This document shows positions 21,712 to 33,130 of a stretch of DNA of 60,000 bases, in pieces. The position numbers and the translations under genes are program-made. How positions within the stretch are numbered: position 1 is the stretch's first letter; every line of letters begins with the position of its first letter. The notes below the pieces were generated by a model. The model was not told where the DNA came from. It did not search any database and saw nothing but the letters and a program-made list of their open reading frames with translations. Source of the stretch: Polytrichum commune (lineage: Eukaryota; Streptophyta; Polytrichopsida; Polytrichales; Polytrichaceae). Where the stretch lies: positions 67,558,033 to 67,618,032 of the forward strand of contig OX485804.1 of NCBI GenBank assembly GCA_950295325.1, in the 5' to 3' direction.

Positions 21712-21723
21712 TGCATGTAAGCG
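21712..21723. repeat. Target-site duplication of foldback element, right
   Basis: Exact match to 21351-21362. Confidence 0.75.
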
Positions 21724-24700
21724 GGCCCAGACAATTTGTAGGAAAGATTCAATGCAAATGCAAAACCGTACTAATTGTTGCACTTCTACTATTGCAGTTA
21801 GACTTGGTGCGCGCAATTCCAAGGATTGAGTTATGTCGGATTGGATCTTGGATGCCATCGCCTCTATAGTTACGCGAGTATTGTCATTGTTTGGGTGCAT
21901 TGGGAACTACGCTAAAACATGAGGGCTTTTCCTAATTTTTTAATCAATATTAATGTGTAGATACACAATAATAGCTAGCTACTTAGTGCTAGTGGGGGGC
22001 TAGGCAATTTGACATCAGCAAGCCTTGTTGCAAGCCCAAGATGTGGGGTTGACAAGAGGCGGTAGTGAAAGTGGCAAGAGGAATGTGCATATATCCGTTA
22101 ATGGCCTTGTAGGTGGCACATGGACAAAGTAAGGGCCATGATTCCGTATATCATAGGGTACTCAATGGCTTTGGAGGCATATGCACCCTCTAATAAGATG
22201 CCCGAGGATTTCTCTATCAGTAGCTTACATTAAATAACAAAAGAATCTTGCAAATTACGATCTAGCAATATGATATTAAGTACTATTGCACCCTTGTCAA
22301 GTCACCAAGTTTCATCTTCTAGGGTGGAAATATCAACCCAAATCTACACCGTAGGAGCATCCCCACACATTGCCATCACAGACACTCCTAACCTCATGCC
22401 ACCAATTTAACAAAGTAGTCATACACATGTTCTCATTCATCACTAAATTAGAGGTGGTCTCTTCCATTTAACCTCTTTCGCACCTTCAAACATGCAACTA
22501 ATACATTGGAGAATATCAACTTGTCCATAAGTGGACCAATTGTCACAACCCTTGACAAAACCAAAATCAAATTACGTAGAGCCTTGTCTAATGTGAAAAC
22601 ATTGTTTTGATCATGGGACCCACAACTTTGTAGAGCTCATATAGAAAGCCTTATTGTGACCCGGAGTAACTTAGTTGTCACGTGGAAGGATAGGCCACAT
22701 ATGAGCACTATTTCTTGATTACCACTTGGGTTGTGTTGGTTCGCCCTTGTTGGTTGTATTTTGGGATCTTTCTTGCAACTGAATTTTCAATTTGTGCCCC
22801 CCCCCCCAAAAAAAAACTCATATAGATTTTAAAGTGAATATATAAAACATATCAGAGGCTTCTCCCCTTTAAAATAATGTAACATGATTTAATACCCCTT
22901 GATGTTAGTGCTTGGTATGTAATGTGTGATCATGCTCTAAAAATATCATGTAAACTTCAAGATTGAAATAGTTACCTCTTATTCAAATTAAATACAAGCA
23001 TCGCTTTTGTTTCACTTGAAGTAAGCTTGAGTGATATTAGAGCATTTGCACTGCTCCATTCACCTAGCCTCCTTTGCTTTCAATTTTCAAGATCAAGCAT
23101 GTGTTTAAAGATCAAGATCAAGCATGCTCCGCATGTTAAAAAATTATTTTCATTAATCTTAATATTAAACCTAGTCCACATCTTATTAATACGCCATCAT
23201 TATCTAACCTACTAGCTCATCACCATCCATTATGGTTGTCAATGTCATGCATGCCTACTGCTAAATGGTGGGAGGACCACATGTCATGAGCTAACCTTGG
23301 ATTGGGCACAAGGTTAATTTGTGCCCATGCTCTTGCACTTAGTGTGTATTTTTGACAAAGTTTTTGCAAGTTTTTGACATTTGACATGTAAAAACTTGCA
23401 CAAAAATGAAATGCACGTCAATTGACACGCATGATTTAGAATTTGACATGTAGTGTGACTTGTGAAGAAAAAAATCACACGTCAATTGACACATTAGAAA
23501 TTGAATTGACACGTACTACTAGGCATGTGACTTTGAGGTGACATATTAGAAGAAAATGTAGATGTCAATCGACACTCATTTTTGTTTTTTAAAACATCAC
23601 GTGACACTTTGGATTTGAAGTTGAACGTCCAATGAAATTTGTCAAACATACACATTGCTTGCACCATAAACAATGGCAGGAGCCTTGGTGGCGTCTCCGC
23701 CCCCGAGACTTTGCAGAGGATCTAAGGTATGTGGGTGTTATTTATTTATTTATTTATTATTATTATTATTATTAATGTTCTCCAGCTTTTTCTCATTATA
23801 TTTCCACAACAAAACTTGTGCATTAGATTTCCACAAATTTATGATGAAACATTTGCAAAAACTGGATTGAAAATTGGATTTCCCTTGATTTAGGTATGTT
23901 ATTGGAAGTGCGTGTTTGTTGATTTCTTAACTATATACATAAGTCCTCTCAATTGTGTTCATTAATGAGTGTAGAGTAGTTATCAAGTCCTGAAAATGTA
24001 GTTCAATCTCTTTTAAACACGTGTTTATATGATGTTTGCTCTTTGATCCTCACCAAACCACCCCAAATCAAATATAGGGGTCCGATTGAGAAAACGAGCC
24101 ACTCAAGACTCCATCTACCTTATGTAAACCCCTCTACCAACCAATTCCTTGGGGCAAATTCAATGGAGGGGTGAAACACCCTTAAGCAACAAAGTCACAT
24201 GAACATGTTGTCCAATTTTCTTTGTTTGTGCGTAAACATCAATTTGCATCAGCTTCATATGGTGTGTCAATTGTTGACAAAATCAGGTCTTTCTCATAAG
24301 TCATTGGTTGGTATTCAAGGATGAAGTAGCAAATTCATGTTATGTATTATCATCCTTACACTAGGACCAACGACTAGCTCACACCAGTGAGAGAGTCTCC
24401 ATCTTTGATAGGAGTTCTTGTCTTGCACCTAGTGAGACCACTATAACTAGGATGAAAAAAGTTTTACAAATAACAGAAGATCTTAAAAAGAGATGCACTT
24501 TCCCTTATCAAGAGGGACTCCCCTTATTGCCTAGGACCGACGGCTAGCCATAGTGTGAAGATGGTATATGTTCATACGTGTGGATTTGACCTTGTGTATG
24601 TTGAGCTTTGCACTCCCACGAATGCAAACAGAAACTCGTGCAATGGAAAGATGAATCATGCAGTAGTGATCATGCCCTTGCAGTGACCCTAGCTTGATGC

Positions 24701-26482
24701 AAAAGTAGTGCGTGAAATTCAAGCATATGTGAACTATAATGCAACGTTGCCATGTTATTATATTCCAACAGTGTAAGGACACATTACCTGCTCCAAAAGC
24801 GAGGTCTGTCTTTCCATTGACCATCAAATTATGACCTCGGTCACAAAAATTGTGATGGGAAAATGAAGGAAAGGAAACGATTCAGCTTCGTAAAGGTTGA
24901 TTTCCAACTGGGATTTAAGCTATGTAGGTCAAGGGCCCTCCAAAGAACAATAGATCGGTGACTGGAGGTGTGTCATTCTAGGGTTAGCAGTGCATCTTGT
25001 AAATGAGAATGCTTTGAAACAGTGCCTTAACCAACTTTCATAGTTGACAAGGCAGTATATGAGACCTATGACGGTAACGCTAATTAATTTTTCGGAGGGC
25101 GGATTACTGAATTTAAAAAGTGCGTGAATGTTATTAAAATAATAGTAATAAAATTCCTAGAGGGTGTCCAAAATAGGACCAACATTTGGTTTGCATCTTG
25201 CGAATAGTGTAGTCTCAACAACATGGACATGGGACGGCGTTCATCATTGCATCTTTTGGGGTTTGTGTGTGTGTTTGCTTTAGTGTTTGCTAGCAATGTT
25301 GCAGTGGTCAAAGTTCACCCTCTTCTAGAACGGCAAAGTCTCATAAACTAAATTCCCATAAATTGTTGTTGTTCTGAGGGGGGAATAGAGCTTGACGAGC
25401 CCAACAATCTGAGCCCCTTTTCTTCTAATTTGGACCGATTTTGAAGTAGCTATCGTAATCCGTGCACACCTGGGTTACCGCCATAGGTCTTATATAAGAA
25501 TGTTGGATTGGTGTATAGGTGGATCGGATGTGTGGTATCAATGATGGTATGAAAGAACCTACTAAATTGGTATCCCAATTGTAATACCAAATAAACATTG
25601 ATATTTTCTTAGGGAGCAAGAATATACTCAAGTATTATTTGGGCTAATATCATTCTAAATCATCAATATTAAGATGATTTCACATAGGTATGTAGGCTTC
25701 ATGGTTGTAAGTGTTTGAGAAAAACTCTCATCTAGGAATGTTAGAGATTAGATAAGGTCTATAGACAAGGAAGATGAATATCATATAAAATATATATTCT
25801 AGTAAGAAGGGTAAATAAATAAATAAATAACTAAATATAATAAGATATTTTAGAAGATACACCTCTTTTCACAGCAATGAAGTTATCTTAAGATTGAGTG
25901 TCAAACAACACTTGAGCTTATCTTGTATCTCTCCTCCATGAGACACTATTTTGAAATACATATAAAATATTATTTTACTAAAGAGTGTGATGTCTCTTCC
26001 TCTCTCAATTACTTTGTGAATTGTTGGATGTTTGGTACTTGAATAATTATTAATTGAGAAGAGAGTAGCCTCTTTTGAACAACACTCAATAGAGTAATGT
26101 AAAGATGAGATCCAAATGCTCGAGGTTATTCATAGAAGTCATGGGACTTTGAAAAATAAAATGATGTTGTATTAAACTCAAATTCATATTGATAATTTGA
26201 GAAATTTATTTTATTTTCAAAATTAATACTTATTATTGAAATCCTCAAAAGGGAGTGTTGAGAATTGATTATTACAAAACTATAGCTTGGCATGTTTTGT
26301 AAATGAGATGTATGTTAAGTATGAAAACAATTATTTATGATTATATTACTTATCACATGTACTTATAAGAATCATATTTATATCTCAAGTGATAACACTT
26401 GAGCTAAAATAAGAAAGACAAAAGAATATGCAAAACATTAATATTTACAAGCTCACTATTACTACTATAACTTATAAAGAAC

Positions 26483-26519
<37 letters not shown>

Positions 26520-27330
26520 TTGGAAAAACTTACATATTTTTATAATCACATCAAGAGTTGTGTATGTGTATCGACACAAATCTCTATATGAATAATTTGA
26601 TGTTTATATTATTATGAGGAATCATAAAATGAACTAAAAGTTTGACCTTTGGAAAACTAAATCAAGACCTTGGAGAGATTTTTTGTTGTTAATAATTGAC
26701 AATAAGGATTAAAGTAACTTAACTGTATATGATATGGATGGAACTTTAGGATATTGATATACTTGCAAGAGTTCGCTAATTCTAATTGTTCTCACAATTA
26801 ATGAGCCTTACATTAAGAGTGAAGACGATGAAGATTGAGATCTCCTAAAGAAATAATATTAAAATAATATTAAAATAATATTAAAATAAGGGTGGTTAAT
26901 ACTTTATTAAAAGGGACTCAACCGAGCAATTATAAATTTACATGATGTTACATTATGAGTCTTCCTAGCTATTTTGCAAAAGAATGACTTACAGTGTTCA
27001 TCAGTTAAGGATCGATTATGAAATTGAGTGAAGTTTCCGGAGTTTAGATCCAAAGCTTAGATCTAAAGTTATTTACATCCAAAGTGATGTGTTATGTTGA
27101 GTAGACTCCAAAGTTGAGATAAACCGTATGGTTTTTAAACTCCCGAAATTAAGATTGCTGCAGTAGAGAGAAAACTCAAATTTAGTTTAAAAAAGAAGTT
27201 TAGATCCAAATGTGTCTAGATCTGAAGTACCAAGTGGAATAACTCCAAAGCAGAGTTACAACTTCAGAGTTAAGTTAAACAGACTGCTGATCTTGAGAAA
27301 GAAACCTCGAATCTAGTTTAGAGAGAACTG
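21724..27330. other. Intergenic, gene-poor and AT-rich
   Basis: No supported gene in 5.6 kb. Visible items are homopolymers near 22798-22816; a cluster of GTCAATTGAC-like palindromes at 23417-23575; a (TTTA/TTA)n run at 23737-23775; (AAAT)n at 25815-25830; (AT)n followed by (GA)n at 26485-26518; and a triplicated attaaaataat at about 26858-26888. From about 25.6 to 26.9 kb the sequence is extremely AT-rich. Weak direct repeats around atctaaagttt-type strings occupy 27.0-27.3 kb. Confidence 0.5.
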
Positions 27331-27466
27331 TGAAAGTCTACATCCGTCCCCTTGTCCGGTGGGCATCGGGTCATTGACATTACGAACGGACACTTTATTC
27401 ACGCCGGCCCCTCGCAAAAAGGGACCGGAGTTTCTATCTATCTATCTATCTGAAAGTCTACATCCG
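27331..27466 (+). mobile_element. Short retroposon with (TATC)n tail and 16-bp TSD
   Basis: The direct repeat tgaaagtctacatccg at 27331-27346 and 27451-27466 brackets 104 bases of GC-rich sequence unlike its surroundings. The insert ends in ttt followed by (CTAT)n (27431-27450). A long exact TSD plus a 3' simple-repeat tail is the signature of target-primed insertion, so this is a SINE or a strongly 5'-truncated LINE. No clear pol III A and B boxes were found, which favours a truncated LINE tail. It bears no resemblance to the 3' end of the LINE at 6.9 kb. Confidence 0.7.
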
Positions 27467-27843
27467 AAGTTTGAATCTACCAAAAGAAAATAACATTACT
27501 CCTTGAATTTGTTGTTGTTGTCGTTGCAAGTGTTGAATCTACTACTCATGTTTACCGAGGACTCCTGGTGAGAGGACCTGAGGAAGTTGCAATGCATGAA
27601 CCCGAGTTAGAGCAACGTATCTTGGAGAAGTGCCCATTCCCAAACCCACAAAGTAGCAGAGTTGTGGAAAGTAGTTGTTGCTGGTAAAGCCAAAACAATT
27701 TCACAAATTCATGAATTGTATTGCTTAGTACACGGAAGTTGTCCATTACCCTAAACCCTAAACCATCTGAGGATGCCCCTAGGTGAGAGTTGAGAAACAA
27801 TGTAACCCTAAGAAGGAAGCAACTTACACTCAGAAGGTGTTAA

Positions 27844-27912
27844 GAGTTTGCACACAAGATGTTCCTTCCCCTCCGTTTACAAGAGGGGAAGGAACATCTT
27901 GTGTGCAAACTC
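27844..27912. repeat. Perfect 30-bp inverted repeat in copia relic
   Basis: Arms 27844-27873 and 27883-27912 are exact reverse complements with a 9-base loop. The right arm is genuine copia reverse-transcriptase sequence (reads GKEHLVCKLR). The left arm is therefore an inverted copy of it, and upstream coding does not continue normally. This looks like a templated rearrangement at the left edge of the relic. Confidence 0.9.
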
Positions 27913-29155
27913 AGGAAAGCTTTGTATGAGTTCAAGCAATAGCCGAGGGCGTGGTATTGAAATGCCAATTTTTTTTGCCATGATTACTTATGCACTAAAT
28001 GTAATAACACTAAGGACTTTACAAAAATTCAAGCACCCTTCATTATTATTCTCTATTTTAAACCTTTCCAAAGAAATCATTCCCATATTTGGGCCGGTAT
28101 TGAACAAATTACCATTCTCATAATTTCTTCATTCATTTTCTATATGCTAAATATAATCCTCACTACATCATGTTCACGTCTCTCATTCAACTCTGACCTA
28201 CCCAATGAACTCGCTCTCTCCCTCTTTATTCATCTCACCTTCAAGAACCGGCTCACATGCATGAGGTCCAAGAGCAAGGAGTGTTTCAAGAAGACTACTC
28301 ACTCACACTACTCACTAACCTAACCAATGAACCATTGCTCGATCATGCACATAGCACGGGCATTTAACCATGGCTTCTTAAGACTTAGTCGATTTATTAT
28401 TACTACCTATTTAATTTTTATGCATGACAGTACCACCGTATTGATTTGTTTTTCATCAACGAGGGCTTTTGTAGGAGCCAAGTGGAACAGTTGATGTACA
28501 TCAAACAAATGGGTGAGTATGTATTGGTGGAAATCCTTTACGCAAATGATTTGATCATATTGGCAAGCAATGTAACCCAATTGAAGTGGCTCAAATCGGA
28601 GCTCGAGAATGAATTTGAGATGAGCAATCTCGGAGAGTTGCATTATTGCTTAGGAATGAACTTTAAGAGGAATATAGAAGCCCGTACCATCATCATGAAC
28701 TAAAAGAGCTACATCGAGGAGGTCCTCAAGTGTTTCAACATGGAAGAATACAAACCGGTCAAAACTCCATTCGATGTGAATTCGAAGTTGTTAGAACTTT
28801 TGGATAACGAATTTGGAAATGTGCAAAGGGAAATGAAAGGTGTTCCATACAAGGCCGGGGTAAGATCTCTTCTGTATGCAACAATGTTTACGAGGGCCAA
28901 TAATGTATTTGCGGTGAGTACGGTGAGCCAATTCATGTTGAATGCCCGGTCCACCACATTAGATGACCATGAAACGCATCATGAAGTATTTGAAGGGCAT
29001 TTCAAACTTTAAATTATACCTCGGAGGGAAGGATATTGCCTTGAGAGGATTTTGTGATGTGGATTGGGTGAGAGATACAAGTGACCGACAATCCACCATG
29101 GGGTACGTGTTTATCGTTTGTGTTGGAGTCCTTTCATAGAAATGTAAGAAACAAC

Positions 29156-29160
29156 CAATC
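29156..29160. repeat. 5-bp TSD of solo LTR, left
   Basis: caatc here and at 30152-30156 flank the solo LTR. Removing one copy with the LTR restores the copia RNase H reading KKQP-IIALS. Confidence 0.85.
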
Positions 29161-30151
29161 TGTCACAATCCTTGCTAGCTCCCCTTAACTTATCTTCACC
29201 ATTCCTCAACTCTAGCCAGTGTCACAAGCGCTAACCTTACACATCCCACACACACGCATGATTACCTCTCCATACCTCACACCTCACACCTCCAAGCTCA
29301 TAGCTTGGTGACCAACCCTCCTACACATGGATTTGGGACTCTCCCATTAGTTGGTAGCCAATGGTTGGATGTGAACTTCCATGAATGGAAGTCCAATCTT
29401 GAGTTGATCATCACGTTGCCAGAGCAATGCTACAACAACCCGAAGCATATTTGGCAACTATGCCCCAACGTTGGGCCAACACCGGTGGAGGTTGTGTTGT
29501 TCTGCCTTGGGTGAGGTCGATTGGTAATGCCGCCTCACTAATATAAGCCTCTAGGACTTTGAGCAGGGCCCCTACCCCACCATCAAGTAATCTTTTGTTC
29601 ATCTTCTAAGAGTTGGGGTCATGCAAACATTTTCCCTTAGCCGTTGGGCTTAGAGTCCCCTAGCAGCTTTAGACCTCCAAAACTTTGTCATATGATCTCT
29701 AATTCCATCAAGTGGCTAGTCCATCGTGAGCTACTCTTTACAAAGATGTTGATGGACTCCTCACTTGTCCCATTTAGGCAAGCATTAGGGGAGGTATGGT
29801 TGTTCTAACCTCGGCAGTCCCGGGCGCCACTCCTAGGTCATTGTTGTCCCTTGGAGTGTTGGGCACTGTCCTAGATAACGCTCCACTCAAATTGCCATAT
29901 CTCCTAGCTCACACCTCCAATTGGGGAGTTCTTGAGCATTCTAGAAACCGGACACCATAAGCTATTCAATGCTCATGGCCTTACCCTCGTGACTCCTAGT
30001 CTCTGTGGGTGGGACCAATGTCTGGGGCCTTCACCCACATCAGGATCACTTGGGCCCTCTCACCTATGGCGTCACAAGTCCCGGATGTTACTACAGGGTC
30101 CCCTTTGTGCCCATGGTGTTGCAGGCATTCCTCATGAAGAGGTGTGCGACA
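29161..30151. mobile_element. Solo LTR, 991 bp, nested in copia RNase H
   Basis: Begins TGTCACAATCC and ends GTGTGCGACA, with TG...CA termini and short imperfect terminal inversion (TGTCACA / TGCGACA). It is flanked by the 5-bp duplication caatc, the usual integrase footprint. There are no coding domains and no second LTR, so it is the product of recombination between the two LTRs of a full element. Its insertion point is exactly between copia codons, which makes the boundaries certain. The superfamily (gypsy or copia) cannot be decided from the LTR alone. Confidence 0.88.
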
Positions 30152-30520
30152 CAATCATTGCATTGTCTATGACAGAGGCATAGTACATGACTACTAGCCA
30201 TTGCACGAAGGAAGAGGTTTGGCTTAGACAACTTTTGGCGGATGTGAGATACGTGCAAGAAGGACCGGGATCCATCATGTGCGACAATTAAAGATGCACA
30301 ACAATTGCAAAGAATCCTACACACTATTCTTGCACCAAACATATCGATGTACAACATCACTTCATTAGGGAAAACTACAAAACCAAGGGATATGTTTGAA
30401 GTAGTGTCCAACAAATGATATCATAGCGGACGTGCTAACCAAACCATTTGTAAAGGATAGGCATCAAGGATTAACAAAGGCAATGGGTTTAGAAGCTTTT
30501 GACTAGTCGCAAAATGGGAG

Positions 30521-30880
30521 TGTAGAAGGTAGAGCATTAGATTGTTTGTAATCAATAGAAATATAATGGAGAAGGCATGAGAAACAATAAGGTTAGAATG
30601 AGGCCATAACGTTGGTTTGAGAGGGATAAGAGTTATCCCATATTGTTTATATGAACCAAAGAAAAGAAGAAAAACAATAAAATGCAAAGCAAAGAGAGGA
30701 TGTGACTATCTCACTCCAAGCATTGTTCATATGCCTTTGTATATGTGTTCTTGCTTGTGCAATCCCATCTGTAGTCCTATGAGTTCCGATAAGGTGTAAT
30801 TGGTGTTGACCCATTATGATTATTGAGTACTGATGTGGTGTACATTGGTGAAATTGGAATGTGGGAACAACCATTTTGCA
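30521..30880 (+). mobile_element. Probable 3' LTR of the copia relic
   Basis: Sequence after the end of pol shares ordered blocks with 2150-2320 (atgaaccaaag, aataaaatg, tctcactcc, ttgtatat, cttgtgcaat). It starts near tgtagaagg just past a purine-rich aaaatgggagtg. The right end is uncertain. Confidence 0.5.
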
Positions 30881-32080
30881 CCATCTTGTGTGTTGTCCTC
30901 TTGGTAGAAAGGTGCAAATTTCCCATTTTTTAATGATTAATTGACCATTTGGACCATGAATTAAGTACCCAAGTTACATGAGGCAACTGTGTTTGAGATG
31001 AAGATGCATTCTGTGATCTAGTGTTTGGTTTTGGGCCATCTAAGTGCGTTACCATCTTTTGAGAGGGGTTCACTCAACCCCTCGATCAATCATTAGTGCA
31101 TTTCATTAGCCCTCTTAGCCACGGCATCCCCTTGTTATTGTTGTATCTCATTAACTCATAGGTGTTTATTGCTTGGGGATAACTAGCCCGCAACCCCGGT
31201 CCTCAGCCTGACTATTATGATGCTTTGACCACCTGCACGGTCAAATACTCATAAACACACTTCCCGTTTCGCACGAACGTAATTAAAACGCAAACCGATT
31301 GAAAGGTACATTCTCAGACCACACTTCCTCCTACATATTGCTAGCCTTTTGAACAAGCGTGATTTTGGGCAGGTGTAGCAACCTTGAGGATCTGACTGGG
31401 TTATATATATATATATATATATATATATTGAGTCCAGCCACACGGTGTCGCTCTCAAGAAGAAAAGAATGTCACTTCTTATACATTGTTGCATTTGACTC
31501 TTTGGTGTAGAAGCAAAAAGTGTATTTCCTCATGCTAGTCAGCATATCCAATTCAAGGCACTGCATATCAGGAGGTGATCTAATGTAGTGCGCAGAGCCT
31601 GCATTGGGTCGGGAAGTGAGCTTCTATCCCCAAATATCATCCTTGTTGGCAATGAACACTTTTTGACGTGTATAATTGTCACAGGAGGTTGAGAAGTAGG
31701 AAACCACTACTTGCAAAAGCAGTCACTTCACCATGAAAGAACTCTGGAAACATCCATTGATCCCGCCAGTCTGCCTCACGAGCCTGTTAAATCTTCATGC
31801 TGAAGAATGTATGGGGGCTGGCTTGGTTTTATGAAGTTAAGGCCGAGATTTCCAAAGGAGTCTAACTTCTGGACTTTGCAGTGGCTTGCTGCAAACTGGT
31901 TCAGTTCAAATATTCATAAATATAGGTGTATACTGTACCCATATATAGAGCGATGATGGTTTTTGGTGGGTCATATCAAAATCCCAGGCATCTGACTTTC
32001 CTTCATCCAGCCTCCTTGAACAATTTATAAGTTGTCGAGTCTGAAATCCAATAAAGCTCAACCACATTCCTATCCTACTT
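30881..32080. other. Intergenic, no supported gene
   Basis: AT-balanced sequence with an (AT)n run at 31403-31428. No frame carries a recognisable domain. Confidence 0.4.
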
Positions 32081-33130
32081 GGGTGAGTTTCCATGTTAAC
32101 CGCTCACCCACCAACTTCTAGTGTGAATAAGGACAAACCCACCCAAATATAGAGGGAATTTGGGGGTAGGGTTCGTATGTGCCAACTAGCTACTCCCATC
32201 TTCTTAAATATGGGTCCACCTACTAATCTCTTTTTCCCAGTTATCAAGGATGGAGTTCTAGACTAGTGTTGATTCTCTCGAGTCTTCAACCGATCTCAAT
32301 CCTTCAGTGATCGGTACTTGTTGGTTGAAGATTCTTTAGTGGGTGCATGGAAGTCTAGCGGCCCGTGTCCATGGCCCTCCACATTCTAGTGGACTGCCTT
32401 AATGTGGTTGGCTGACGGCTTGTGCGTAACTACATGTGAACACCTCCGACTCATTATTTTCTGGAATCTAGTGGGTGAGCTTATGTAGGCAACTCACCCT
32501 CAAGCACAAGCCAACATCCAACCACATTTTGGCAACCCACTAGAATGTGGAGGGCCGTGGACAAGGGCCACTAGACTTCCATGCACCCACTAAAGAATCT
32601 TTAACCTACAAGTGCCGGTCACCGAAGGTTTTGAAGACTAGGTTTAGAAAGAGGAGGAGGTTTCAACCTAGAGGAGGAGGTTAGTAGGTGAACCCATATA
32701 TTGAGAAGATGGGAGTCGCTAATTGGCACATACGAACCCTACCCCACCAGGTTCCCTCTACATTTGGTGGGGTTGTCATTATTCACACTAGAATCTGGTG
32801 GGCAAGTGGCTTGCATGGAAACGCACCCTGGTGGGGTAGGGTTCGTATGTGCCAACTATCGACTCCCATCTTCTCAAACCTGGGCCCACCTACTAACCTC
32901 TTCCTCCTTCTAAAACAAGTCTTCAAAACATTTGGTGACCGACATTTGTAAGTTAAAGATTCTCTAGTGGACGCATGAAAATCTAGCGGCCCGTGTCCAC
33001 AACCCTGCACATTATAACAGACCGGCATAACGTGGTTGGATGGTGAGTTACACTTAAGTACATGTGAGCACCTCCAACCCACAACTTTCTAGAATCTAGT
33101 GGATGAGCGGCCTACATGGAAACTCACCCT
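32081..33130. mobile_element. Cluster of three alternating TIR elements
   Basis: Three related units lie in plus (about 32081-32505), minus (about 32460-32815) and plus (about 32815-33130) orientation. Shared strings are gtagggttcgtatgtgcc, actcccatctt, cacctactaa and the outer gggtgagtttccatg / catggaaactcaccc termini. The full unit is about 430 bp with inverted ends containing ctcacccac and attctag. No transposase is encoded, so these look like non-autonomous elements inserted into each other or duplicated by inversion. Individual boundaries are approximate. Confidence 0.6.

Larger units (their letters stand above)
27880..30520 (+). pseudogene. Ty1-copia pol relic (reverse transcriptase-RNase H)
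   Basis: Decayed 3' half of a Ty1-copia polyprotein. Reverse transcriptase starts at 27880 (LVCKLRKALY...PRAWY). About 470 bases of unrelated AT-rich DNA (roughly 27960-28425) interrupt it, and it resumes with RIDLFFINEGFCRSQ and ILYANDLIILASN, where copia families carry the YVDD box. After a stop (28699-28701) it continues with SYIEEVLKCFNMEEYKPVKTPF. A frameshift lies near 28946, then MKRIMKYLKG and GFCDVDWVRD (RNase H). A solo LTR splits the frame at 29161-30151. It resumes with IIALSMTEA, KEEVWLRQLL and KHIDVQHHFIRE, and ends DVLTKPFVKDRHQGLTKAMG near 30500. Gag, protease and integrase are not seen. It is non-functional. Confidence 0.88.
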
